A stretch of 64,000 nucleotides of DNA from JAYZQT01 sp036136335. Its GTDB lineage: Bacteria; Pseudomonadota; Alphaproteobacteria; MPNO01; UBA830. Location of the stretch: the NCBI GenBank assembly GCA_036136335.1, contig JAYZQT010000054.1, positions 55,459 to 119,458 on the forward strand, given 5' to 3'. The position numbers were made by a program, and so were the translations under genes. Below, piece after piece: positions 44,175 to 52,920 of the stretch (position 1 is the first letter of the stretch; every line of letters begins with the position of its first letter). The notes under the pieces were generated by a model. That model searched no databases and was not told the DNA's origin. It saw nothing but the letters and a program-made list of their open reading frames with translations.

Positions 44175-44777
44175 ATGCGCCCTTATCAAGCGGTACTAAT
44201 CACTATCACCGGCCTTTTCATCGCAGCAATAGCAGCGTTTCTACTTTATGGAGGCAAGACCGGAGACCGCGGTGTCGCATCCGTTGGCGGGCCCTTCACA
44301 CTGACCGATCATGAAGGCCGATCCCGCACCGATAAAGATTTTCGCGGCCGCTTCACGCTCGTTTATTTTGGTTACACATATTGTCCGGATGTCTGTCCGA
44401 CGGCATTACAGGTTATAACGAACGCGATGGAGCAACTGGATGAAAATCTTCAGAGTAAGATTACGCCAATTTTCATCACCGTCGACCCAGAGCGCGATAC
44501 AGTGAACCACCTCAAATCATACGTAGAGAATTTCCATCCGCGGTTAGTAGGTCTAACAGGCTCAACCAAACAAATTGCCCACGTCGCACGGATTTACCGG
44601 GTATATTACTCGAAGTCAAAAAGTAGCATTGAAAATTTGAACGATTACCTGATGGACCATAGTTCCATAGTCTTTCTAATGAGTCCGCATGGCGACTATG
44701 TCACCCATTTTACACACTCCACACCGATGAAAAAGATGGTGGACGTGCTAAGAAGGAATGTGGAGGCAAACAAGTAA
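44175..44777 (+). CDS. SCO1/SenC family copper-dependent assembly protein
   Basis: The 200-residue protein has an N-terminal membrane anchor (about residues 7-26) and a periplasmic thioredoxin-fold domain. The copper ligands Cys70 and Cys74 in TYCPDVCPTAL and His162 in LMDHSSIVFLM match the SCO motif. It delivers copper for CuA assembly in cytochrome c oxidase. senC genes are often linked to regBA in purple bacteria; here regBA is about 3 kb away. The stop overlaps the start of the YcgN-like gene (TAATG). Confidence 0.93.
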   Translation: MRPYQAVLITITGLFIAAIAAFLLYGGKTGDRGVASVGGPFTLTDHEGRSRTDKDFRGRFTLVYFGYTYCPDVCPTALQVITNAMEQLDENLQSKITPIFITVDPERDTVNHLKSYVENFHPRLVGLTGSTKQIAHVARIYRVYYSKSKSSIENLNDYLMDHSSIVFLMSPHGDYVTHFTHSTPMKKMVDVLRRNVEANK

Positions 44778-45223
44778 TGACCGATACAAACGTGAGGCCA
44801 TTCTGGCGCGCAAAACGCCTCGAAGACATGGACGAAAACGAGTGGGAATCCTTATGCGATGGCTGCGCAAAATGCTGCCTCATCAAATTAGAAGATGTGG
44901 ACACCTGTGAGCTTTCTTATACGAACATTGCTTGCCGGCTTCTCGATCTTCATACCTGTAAATGTGCTGATTATCAAAATCGTACTGTCCGTGTACCAGA
45001 CTGTCTGCGCGTAACACCAGAACTCGCTCGAACGGCTAATTGGTTGCCGCCTACCTGTGCGTATAGATTGATAGCCGAACAAAAAGATCTGAAATGGTGG
45101 CATCCACTGGTATCAGGTGATCCTAGAACTGTGCATACCGCAAACATATCGGTGCGCCAAAAGGTGGTCCACGAATCAGAGCGCCTTGAGCCAGAAGACC
45201 ACATTGTTACTTGGCTCGAATAA
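44777..45223 (+). CDS. YcgN-family cysteine cluster protein
   Basis: The 148-residue protein has the UPF0153/YcgN cysteine pattern: CDGCAKCCLIKLEDVDT at about residues 32-48, then YTNIACRLLDLHTCKCADYQNRTVRVPDCLRV at about 53-84, and LPPTCAYRL. The many Cys residues probably bind zinc or an iron-sulfur cluster; the function is unknown. It is cotranscribed with the Sco gene, the start overlapping the Sco stop. Confidence 0.9.
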   Translation: MTDTNVRPFWRAKRLEDMDENEWESLCDGCAKCCLIKLEDVDTCELSYTNIACRLLDLHTCKCADYQNRTVRVPDCLRVTPELARTANWLPPTCAYRLIAEQKDLKWWHPLVSGDPRTVHTANISVRQKVVHESERLEPEDHIVTWLE

Positions 45224-45380
45224 TCTTTGAAGAAAAGGTAAACGCCAACTTAAACCTTTTGATTATCTATATGGCTATCCAAATGTAGACGCTCTTCATT
45301 TAGGTTTTTGATTTACGCTATCGTCAATATGTCAATGACAAGCGTTCTGCGTTTTTCAAACCCGCAATGATAAGGGCAAA

Positions 45381-47276
45381 TCAGTTCAAGGAAACTTCCC
45401 TCAGCGCCTTTTGGTTAAAGTCGCGCCACAGACGAGCGGGATGACTTCCCCCAGTGACGTATTTCATTGGGGTGGTGTCGTCGTTACCCATCCACACACC
45501 TGTGATCAGCGGACCTACATATCCGACAAACCACGCATCTCGGAACTCTTGGCTTGTTCCCGTTTTTCCAGCCGTGGGTAACGATAACCTTGCCGCCCGG
45601 CCAGTACCTCGAGAAACAACCGACTGCAACATGTCATCAACGTGTTTGACAACATGGGGTGCAACAATCTGGGCCGGCGCATTGGATTTGCGACGATAAA
45701 GGGTTTCACCATTCCGGGTACGAATTTCAGAAATTGCATGAGGCCAGACTGCCAAACCACCATTTCCAATGACACCGTATGCAGCGGTCAACTCCACGAG
45801 TGAGACCTCGCTCGCACCGAGGGCTATACTAGGATGGGATCTAAGCGGCGACGTAATTCCAAGCCTTTGCGCCACCTCAATCACCTTCACCCTACCGATC
45901 TTTTCTGAGATTTTGACGGCAACGGTATTTATGGACTTCGCCATCGCCTCCCGCAGTGTTACGGTGCCGTGATTCCGACCTTCATAATTCCGCGGGCGCC
46001 ATTTTCCAATTCGCAATGGACTATCGGTTACCCTATCGTCCGGCATCATTCCATTTTCCACCGCGGCAAGAAAAACAAAGAGCTTGAATGCCGAACCCGG
46101 TTGGCGAAATGCCTGGAACGCTCGGTTGTATTCACTCCTACCATAGTCTCTTCCGCCGACGAGCGCCCTGACAGCGCCATTAGGTGTCATTGAGATCAGC
46201 GCTGCTTGCCCAATTTTGAAACGCCTGCCATTTCTTTCGAGAGCCGCTCTAAGGCGATTCTGTGCAAGTGTCTGCAATCGAGTGTCCATCGTGGTCCGCA
46301 CCACAAGGTCGCTCCTGGCGTTCCCAACAAAACTCATTACACGCCCTAACGCCCAGTCTGCAAAGTAACGAGACGCGTGGCTGGAACGAAACGCGCTAGA
46401 TATCCTGAGCCGCCGCACCCCAATTTGTTGGGCAGCTTTTGAACTGAGAAATTTTGCGGCGACCATAGCCTTCAATACCACCCTGCCGCGCTTTGCTGCC
46501 GCCTGCCGACTGCGGAGGGGTGAATATCGCGAAGGGGCCTTCAAAAGACCCGCTATTACGGCGGCTTCGTGCAGAGTAACTCCCCTTGCTGACTTTCCAA
46601 AATAACGGCGGGCAGCAGCGTCTACTCCGTAGGTTCCAGATCCCAAATACACTCGATTTATATAAAGTGTAAAAATTTGTTCCTTGGAAAAGTTTGCTTC
46701 AAGCCAAAACGCGAGTAATAGTTCCTGAACCTTGCGCCGTAGGGTGCGATCGGGTTTAAGAAAAATATTTTTCGCTAGCTGCTGCGTCAACGTGCTACCA
46801 CCTTCGCGCACCCTACCAGCCCTAATATTGGAAACTAGCGCTCGCGCAAGCGCTATAGGGTCAAAGCCTCGATGCTCGAAAAAACGTCGATCTTCAATCG
46901 CGAGGATAGCCTGTACTAAGTATGACGGAACCTCTGCTAGTTCTAGGGTTTCACCGTAAATATCCCCACGAGTTGTTATTGGCCTCCCATTCCAGTCGGT
47001 TAGAGTGATGCTAGGGCGTCTAGTCGGGGATTTAAGAGTGTCAATATCTGGTAGGTCATAGGCATACCAAGCGACAAGTGCACCCAATGCAACCGCAGCC
47101 CACACCGATATTAACACTAACCATTTAAGAATTTTTACGACAGATCGAATCCACCGCTTGAGATTTGCCGCTAAACCAAAGTTTTTTGTCCGTGGAATTT
47201 TAGGACGTAGGTTACTGGAATTCACCGAAGGTGTTGATACTCCATTTTTTGGTGGTTTTCGTTTTTTGTCTTTCAT
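45381..47276 (-). CDS. PBP1A-family penicillin-binding protein
   Basis: The 631-residue bifunctional enzyme has a basic cytoplasmic tail (residues 1-50) and a membrane anchor at about 51-72. The glycosyltransferase domain carries AILAIEDRRFFEHRGFDPIALARALVSNIRAGRVREGGSTLTQQLAKN. The transpeptidase domain has the SxxK box PGSAFKLFVF, SxN (SIN) in AMAKSINTVAV, and the KTGT box GKTGTSQEF at about residue 562. It polymerises and cross-links peptidoglycan. The C-terminus ends shortly after KTGT, giving a shorter protein than the roughly 800-residue PBP1A of enterobacteria. Confidence 0.93.
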   Translation of the reverse strand: MKDKKRKPPKNGVSTPSVNSSNLRPKIPRTKNFGLAANLKRWIRSVVKILKWLVLISVWAAVALGALVAWYAYDLPDIDTLKSPTRRPSITLTDWNGRPITTRGDIYGETLELAEVPSYLVQAILAIEDRRFFEHRGFDPIALARALVSNIRAGRVREGGSTLTQQLAKNIFLKPDRTLRRKVQELLLAFWLEANFSKEQIFTLYINRVYLGSGTYGVDAAARRYFGKSARGVTLHEAAVIAGLLKAPSRYSPLRSRQAAAKRGRVVLKAMVAAKFLSSKAAQQIGVRRLRISSAFRSSHASRYFADWALGRVMSFVGNARSDLVVRTTMDTRLQTLAQNRLRAALERNGRRFKIGQAALISMTPNGAVRALVGGRDYGRSEYNRAFQAFRQPGSAFKLFVFLAAVENGMMPDDRVTDSPLRIGKWRPRNYEGRNHGTVTLREAMAKSINTVAVKISEKIGRVKVIEVAQRLGITSPLRSHPSIALGASEVSLVELTAAYGVIGNGGLAVWPHAISEIRTRNGETLYRRKSNAPAQIVAPHVVKHVDDMLQSVVSRGTGRAARLSLPTAGKTGTSQEFRDAWFVGYVGPLITGVWMGNDDTTPMKYVTGGSHPARLWRDFNQKALREVSLN

Positions 47277-47358
47277 ATGGCTATATGTAGTAGATTGAGC
47301 ACCTTAGCAATTTAATTCGCCAATGTGGCAAAACCTAGGCGGCGTGGCCAAATCGACG

Positions 47359-47835
47359 ATGAATCTTACTATTCGACCGGCACAGCAAACCGATGTGGAA
47401 AACATCGTGAAATTGATCCAATCTCTCAGCCTTTTGGATAATGGACGTACATCACCTCTTTCAACGGATGTTTTTATCCGCGACAGTTTTGGCGACACGC
47501 CAGCGTTCTGCACTATGTTGGCAGAGGAGAATGGCCTGCTTGCGGGATACGCATTCTATTATTGGGGATATGATACTCACACCGCCACCCGGGGTGTATA
47601 TTTGGTGGATCTCTACGTTGTCGAAAACCATCGTCGTTGTGGCGTGGGGACACGCCTTATGAACGCGGTGTCACGTGCTACGAGGGAAAGTGGCGGTCGC
47701 TGGATCTTTTGGTCAGTTTTAAAACGCAACAAAGCAGCACGCTCCTTTTACCGCCAACTCGCAACAGAGCTTGAAGACGTCCTAGTGTGTGCGGCGGTCG
47801 ATGGCGACTTCGACCGGCTAGCCGGAGCCCAATAG
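47359..47835 (+). CDS. GNAT-family N-acetyltransferase
   Basis: The 158-residue protein begins MNLTIRPAQQTDVENIVKLIQSL and contains YLVDLYVVENHRRCGVGTRLMNAVSRATRESGG at about residues 78-110, the acetyl-CoA motif (R/Q-x2-G-x-G/A). WSVLKRNKAARSFYRQLATE follows, as in GNAT enzymes of the Rim/diamine type. The substrate is unknown. The frame opens 12 codons earlier; the ATG at 47359 gives the usual N-terminus, though no strong Shine-Dalgarno is seen. It is divergent from the PBP gene and convergent with gyrB (3-bp gap). Confidence 0.88.
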   Translation: MNLTIRPAQQTDVENIVKLIQSLSLLDNGRTSPLSTDVFIRDSFGDTPAFCTMLAEENGLLAGYAFYYWGYDTHTATRGVYLVDLYVVENHRRCGVGTRLMNAVSRATRESGGRWIFWSVLKRNKAARSFYRQLATELEDVLVCAAVDGDFDRLAGAQ

Positions 47836-47838
47836 AAG

Positions 47839-50289
47839 TTAGACATCAAGGTTAACGACCTTAAGCGCATTATCTTGAATAAAATCCCGGCGAGGCTCTA
47901 CAACATCGCCCATTAGGGTGGAGAACACGTCCTCCGCTTGATCTCCGTGCTCTATACGAACGCGCAACAATGTTCGCACATTAGGATCAAGTGTCGTTTC
48001 CCAAAGCTGTTCTGGATTCATTTCACCGAGACCCTTGTACCGCTGAAAACTGATACCCTTGCGGCCAAGTTCTATTACTGCGTCAAACATCTCGATGGGA
48101 CCGGTGACACGTTGCTCTTGATCCTTAGACAACAACGTTGCCGGACGAGCAAAGAGTGTTTGAAAATCAAGGGCCATTTCATCTAGCCGCAACGCCTCGC
48201 TGGAGCGTAAAAGAGCCCCGTCAATCACTTGGCGCTCGGTCACACCGCGACGGGTGCGTATAAACGCGATACCACCGCCGTCGATTATCTCAGCCCCCCA
48301 ACCACGGTCAGCCGGATCTGCAAGCCCATCCAAACGACGAGCTAGTGCATCTGCGACCAGTTTGGATTGCTCTTCGGAATCGAGAAGAACCTGATTGAAC
48401 GCGCCTAGTACAGCCGCCTGCTCAGCTACCGCAGAATTTTTGAGCTTAACTGACATCGGCTGAAGCAAACGCTTTGCGCGCTGCGCTTGTTTCAATCTGT
48501 CATATAGGTCCCGCCCGGCAATTTGAGCTCCATCACTGGTTTTGAGAACGGCGTCCTTTAAGCCCGCGTCAATCAGGTATTCTTCCATCTCCGGATCGTC
48601 TTTAAGATACTGCTCGCTCTCTCCCTTTTTTGCACGGTACAGTGGCGGTTGGGCAATATAAAGATAACCTCGCTCTATGATCTCGGGCATCTGACGAAAG
48701 AAAAACGTTAGCAATAGAGTACGAATGTGACTCCCATCCACATCAGCATCCGTCATTATAATTATTCGGTGATACCGGATTTTTTCGATATCAAAATCTT
48801 CTGCACCAATGCCGGCACCCAGAGCGGTAATTAGCGTGCCGAGCTCCGTTGACGACAGAACCTTATCGAATCGCGCACGTTCAACATTGAGGATTTTTCC
48901 CCGCAATGGAAGCACGGCCTGGTTTTTACGATTGCGAGCCTGTTTGGCGGATCCCCCAGCTGAATCACCCTCAACGATAAACAGTTCTGCATTAGCAGGA
49001 TCTCGCTCTTGGCAGTCAGCAAGCTTTCCCGGCAAAGAAGAGATATCTAACGCGCTTTTTCGTCGCGTCAAATCCCTAGCCTTACGCGCGGCATCTCGGG
49101 CAACCGCCGCTTCAATCACTTTACCAACTATACGCTTTGCATCATTAGGGTGCTCCTCAAACCACTGCCCAAGTTTTTGGTTGGCAATGCTTTCAAGAAT
49201 TGGGCGAACTTCCGACGAAACCAATTTATCCTTTGTCTGGGATGAAAATTTAGGATCTGGGACTTTTATCGAAACGATGCACGTAAGACCCTCACGGGCG
49301 TCATCTCCTGACAGCGAAACCTTGGCCTTTTTTGCAAGGCCGCTTCCATTAGCATAGCCGTTAACAGTCCGCGTTAATGCCGCGCGGAACCCTGCAAGAT
49401 GAGTACCGCCGTCCGACTGAGGAATTGTATTTGTAAAACACAGTGTAGTTTCATGATAACTGTCAGACCATTCAAGCGCCATGTCGACCGTGACGTCGCC
49501 CTGTTCGCCGGCGATTACTATTGGTGCACCTATCAACGGGGTTTTTCCGCGATCGAGGTGTTGAACATACGCTTCTATGCCGCCTTCGTATTCCAAAACC
49601 ACTGTGTTTGGTTCTACCCCCCTAGCATCTGTCAGGCTTAACCGAATACCTGAATTCAGAAATGCAAGCTCCCGGAGTCGATGTTCTAGGGTGGCGAAGT
49701 TGAACTCGGTCATTGTAAATGTTTGCGTCGACGGCAGGAAAGTTACCGATGTCCCCTTCTTGCCACCTGCTGCACCAACGACTTCCAAGGCACCTTCCGC
49801 CTCACCATCACGGAATGCCATCAGGTGTTCTGAGCCTTCTCGCCAGATTCTGAGCTCCAACCAAGCTGACAGAGCATTAACCACGGAAACTCCGACACCA
49901 TGAAGTCCGCCCGAAACCTTATAGGAATTCTGATCAAATTTTCCCCCAGCGTGTAGCTGGGTCATGATGACCTCCGCTGCAGATACCCCCTCTTCTTCAT
50001 GAATTTCGACCGGTATGCCACGACCATCGTCAACGATGGTAGCAGATCCATCACCGTTTAGTGTAACTTCTACTTGGCTACAGTGGCCCGCAAGCGCTTC
50101 ATCTATGGCGTTGTCAACTACTTCGTAAATCATGTGATGCAGACCGGAACCATCGTCCGTATCACCAATGTACATACCGGGGCGTTTGCGTACCGCTTCA
50201 AGTCCACGTAATACCTGAATGGAATCCGCACCGTACTCGGCTTCTGCAGTGCCCTCCGCGTCGGTCGACGAAAAATCTGATGATGTCAT
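47839..50289 (-). CDS. gyrB: DNA gyrase subunit B
   Basis: The 816-residue subunit contains the GHKL ATPase domain (YEVVDNAIDEALAGH, DDGRGIPV and GGLHGVGVSVVNALS). The transducer domain follows, then the TOPRIM signature EGDSAGGSAKQARNRKNQAVLPLRGKILNVE and TDADVDGSHI. The C-terminal gyrase-B domain ends FQRYKGLGEMNPEQLWETT...RRDFIQDNA. It works with GyrA to introduce negative supercoils. The ATG at 50289 has GAGG five nt ahead; the frame is open upstream for 27 codons into recF. It follows recF, as usual. Confidence 0.97.
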   Translation of the reverse strand: MTSSDFSSTDAEGTAEAEYGADSIQVLRGLEAVRKRPGMYIGDTDDGSGLHHMIYEVVDNAIDEALAGHCSQVEVTLNGDGSATIVDDGRGIPVEIHEEEGVSAAEVIMTQLHAGGKFDQNSYKVSGGLHGVGVSVVNALSAWLELRIWREGSEHLMAFRDGEAEGALEVVGAAGGKKGTSVTFLPSTQTFTMTEFNFATLEHRLRELAFLNSGIRLSLTDARGVEPNTVVLEYEGGIEAYVQHLDRGKTPLIGAPIVIAGEQGDVTVDMALEWSDSYHETTLCFTNTIPQSDGGTHLAGFRAALTRTVNGYANGSGLAKKAKVSLSGDDAREGLTCIVSIKVPDPKFSSQTKDKLVSSEVRPILESIANQKLGQWFEEHPNDAKRIVGKVIEAAVARDAARKARDLTRRKSALDISSLPGKLADCQERDPANAELFIVEGDSAGGSAKQARNRKNQAVLPLRGKILNVERARFDKVLSSTELGTLITALGAGIGAEDFDIEKIRYHRIIIMTDADVDGSHIRTLLLTFFFRQMPEIIERGYLYIAQPPLYRAKKGESEQYLKDDPEMEEYLIDAGLKDAVLKTSDGAQIAGRDLYDRLKQAQRAKRLLQPMSVKLKNSAVAEQAAVLGAFNQVLLDSEEQSKLVADALARRLDGLADPADRGWGAEIIDGGGIAFIRTRRGVTERQVIDGALLRSSEALRLDEMALDFQTLFARPATLLSKDQEQRVTGPIEMFDAVIELGRKGISFQRYKGLGEMNPEQLWETTLDPNVRTLLRVRIEHGDQAEDVFSTLMGDVVEPRRDFIQDNALKVVNLDV

Positions 50290-50296
50290 AATTTCC

Positions 50297-51502
50297 TCAA
50301 ACGCTTTGTACAATCGCATTTTCGACGCGGAAAAATTGGGCCCTACTGCCAAATTCCTGAAACAACTCACGGTCCGTGCCAGTCATCCATGCTTGTGCAC
50401 CGATTGCACAAATTTCATCAAATAAAGCAACGCGGCGATCCCTGTCGAGGTGGGCAACTATTTCATCCATAAAAAGCAAAGGGGGAAAACCTCGATCGAG
50501 TGCAACGAGCCGTGCATGAGCCAGAACGATGCTAATCAGCAGTGCTTTTTGCTCGCCTGTTGAACAGCTAGCTGCTGGCCTATGTGTGGCAAAATGTATC
50601 ACATCAATATCAGACCGATGCGGACCAGTTAGTGCACGACCAGACTCCCGGTCGGCCGCCCGAGAGGCAGCTAGCGTCGCACGGAAAGTATCCTCGGCTT
50701 CCAGCGCCGCGCCCGCCTCAAGCCAAATTTCCACATCACCGGTAAGCGTTAATGCCGCAGCAGGAAAAGGTCCTACACCGAGTTTACATGAGACATCGAG
50801 CCTCTGAATAAATGACCGTCGGGCCACCGCGAGTGCTATGCCACTTTCTGTCATCCGTTTTTCCAATGCATCAAGCCAGCTCACGTTCACTGCCTGCGAT
50901 CCCGACCGGGTGTCCCGCAATAATCTGGTGCGTTCGCGCATAGCTTGCTGATAAATTTTCAGTCGAGAGGTATGAGCAGAATCAAATGCCGCAACCAGTC
51001 GGTCTAAAAATAAACGCCGAGCAGATGCACTATCGGTAAACAGTCGATCCATCTCGGGCACAAGCCAGACAGTTGCCAACAGGTCACTCAGCTCAGATTG
51101 ATTTTGGACGTCAGACCCATTCAGCCGAACCAAGCGCCGGCCGCCTTTCACACCCTCGCATGTACCCTCAAAGCCAGTTCCTATTTCCAAGATGTCCCTG
51201 CGTGTTTTTATACTTGCCGCCACGGCCCATCGCAGTCCTCTCTCTTTGCATGTTGGCGCGTCAAACCGGGTAACGTCTTGAAGCCTTGAACGTCGCAGCC
51301 CTCGGCCTGGCGCAAGGAAGGAAAGCGCCTCGAGCAAATTGGTCTTACCGGCTCCGTTAGCACCTACAAGCACCACCGGACGCACATCTGTCTCGAGACT
51401 TAAAGAGGCGTAACAACGAAAATCTGTCAGTGAGAGCCTTACTACAGAACAACGTTCTTGTAAGACACCCTTTGGGGTAGTATTTGCGAGCGTGGTCTGC
51501 AA
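50297..51502 (-). CDS. recF: DNA replication and repair protein RecF
   Basis: The 401-residue SMC-like ATPase has VRLSLTDFRCYASLSLE followed by the Walker A VLVGANGAGKTNLLEALSFLAPGRGLR at about residues 44-70. The signature SCSTGEQKALLISIVLAHARL and Walker B LLFMDEIVAHLD lie near the C-terminus. It loads RecA at gaps. The first codon is TTG at 51502, 14 nt after the dnaN stop; no clear Shine-Dalgarno is visible, so the start is tentative. It is in the dnaA-dnaN-recF-gyrB order. Confidence 0.93.
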   Translation of the reverse strand: MQTTLANTTPKGVLQERCSVVRLSLTDFRCYASLSLETDVRPVVLVGANGAGKTNLLEALSFLAPGRGLRRSRLQDVTRFDAPTCKERGLRWAVAASIKTRRDILEIGTGFEGTCEGVKGGRRLVRLNGSDVQNQSELSDLLATVWLVPEMDRLFTDSASARRLFLDRLVAAFDSAHTSRLKIYQQAMRERTRLLRDTRSGSQAVNVSWLDALEKRMTESGIALAVARRSFIQRLDVSCKLGVGPFPAAALTLTGDVEIWLEAGAALEAEDTFRATLAASRAADRESGRALTGPHRSDIDVIHFATHRPAASCSTGEQKALLISIVLAHARLVALDRGFPPLLFMDEIVAHLDRDRRVALFDEICAIGAQAWMTGTDRELFQEFGSRAQFFRVENAIVQSV

Positions 51503-51515
51503 ATGCTGAACCAGA

Positions 51516-52634
51516 TCAGACCCGCATTGGCATCAGAACGTATAATGCACTGCCATCGCCCATATCTTGTACTAGGGTCGGGGATGCACCATCAGAGAGT
51601 TGGAATTTGGCATTATCGCCACCAATCTGCTGCGTGATATCGAGTAAATACTTCGAATTAAAGCCTATCTCCATAGGACCGTCGTTGTAATCAACGTCTA
51701 ATTCTTCACGAGCACTCCCGGCCTCTGGGCTGGTTGCCGTGAGCACTAGATTACCATCCTCAAGGGAGAGTTTGATCGCCCGTGATTTTTCGGTCGATAT
51801 CGTGGATACCAAGTCCACGGCTTTAACAAATTCTGTTCGTTTGACTTCCAGCGATTTGTCGTTGCCGAATGGGATTACCCGATCGTAATCGGGAAACGTT
51901 CCGTCTATCAGCTTAGATGTTAGAATAACGTCGGCAAAAGAAAACCGAATTTTGGTCTCCGATAACGCCACTTCAACATCGTCTTCAACCTCTTCAATCA
52001 GCTTATAAATTTCACCTACGGCCTTTCGAGGCACAATCACTCCAGGCATACCCGCAGCACCCTCGGGTAACGGGACTTCAACTCTGGCCAAACGGTGTCC
52101 GTCGGTCGCCACAATACGCATTACTGAGGTACCGTCGGCTTCGGCCGCATGAAAATAAAGGCCATTTAAATAATAACGCGTTTCCTCCGTCGACATCGCA
52201 AACCGAGTACGATCAATTAGCCGGCAGAGAACCTTTGCGGGAAGAGTGAATCTATGGGGGAGATCGACGTCTGCCATTACAGGAAAATCTTCGCTTGGTA
52301 GTGTTGTAAGGCGGAGTTTGGATCGACCAGAGCGAATTTCCAATTGACCCTGTTCCCCACCTGAACCAATTTCTACCTGCGAGCCTTCTGGAAGTTTTCG
52401 GACGATGTCATAGAGCGTATGCGCTGGTACCGTGGTAGAACCATCTTGGGCCACATTGGCAGGAACTCCCTCAATGATTGCCAAATCCATATCTGTGGCG
52501 GTAAGGCCAACCTTTCCGGAATTGGCCTGAAGTAAGACATTAGAAAGGATGGGTATAGTAGTGCGCCGTTCAACCACACCCTGCACGTGATTCAAAGACC
52601 GAAGGAGGACACTACGTTCGATGGTGAATTGCAT
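51516..52634 (-). CDS. dnaN: DNA polymerase III beta subunit (sliding clamp)
   Basis: The 372-residue clamp has the three repeated clamp domains, starting MQFTIERSVLLRSLNHVQGVVERRTTIPILSNVLL. The C-terminal hydrophobic pocket segment ends YVLMPMRV, the standard clamp C-terminus that receives polymerase clamp-binding motifs. It tethers DNA polymerase III. It lies between dnaA (286-bp gap) and recF (13-bp gap) in the usual order. Length is typical for alphaproteobacteria. Confidence 0.97.
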   Translation of the reverse strand: MQFTIERSVLLRSLNHVQGVVERRTTIPILSNVLLQANSGKVGLTATDMDLAIIEGVPANVAQDGSTTVPAHTLYDIVRKLPEGSQVEIGSGGEQGQLEIRSGRSKLRLTTLPSEDFPVMADVDLPHRFTLPAKVLCRLIDRTRFAMSTEETRYYLNGLYFHAAEADGTSVMRIVATDGHRLARVEVPLPEGAAGMPGVIVPRKAVGEIYKLIEEVEDDVEVALSETKIRFSFADVILTSKLIDGTFPDYDRVIPFGNDKSLEVKRTEFVKAVDLVSTISTEKSRAIKLSLEDGNLVLTATSPEAGSAREELDVDYNDGPMEIGFNSKYLLDITQQIGGDNAKFQLSDGASPTLVQDMGDGSALYVLMPMRV

Positions 52635-52920
52635 GGCTTGATACGGGCTTTCACGCTAGTTGTGGCCATCAGCTTGGCTTCTTCCTTGCGGGGTGCATCG
52701 CTGACCCACAGTTTGGTCCGAAGCCTGAAGATTGTGTAAAATTATAGCACAACCCCCTTAAATCCCAAGAAATCTCACAACCCGTATATTTTGAAACTGG
52801 CTCCAGAACCGCAATGTTATCAACAACTTAAAAAAAGTTTGAAAGAAAGTACGCATAACAACGAATCAGGCGGTCCATCGCAGCTATCCCTCCAACCTGC
52901 CAAGTGGAAGTTAGGTGTCG
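52635..52920. other. dnaA-dnaN spacer with one near-consensus DnaA box
   Basis: No gene is seen in these 286 bp. TTATCAACA at 52817-52825 differs from the DnaA-box consensus TTATNCACA at one position. No cluster of boxes is evident, so this is not shown to be oriC. The dnaN promoter is expected here. Confidence 0.5.

Noticed and set aside
52817..52825. dnaA-dnaN gap as oriC
   Set aside because: Only one near-consensus DnaA box and no strongly A+T-rich unwinding element with a box cluster.
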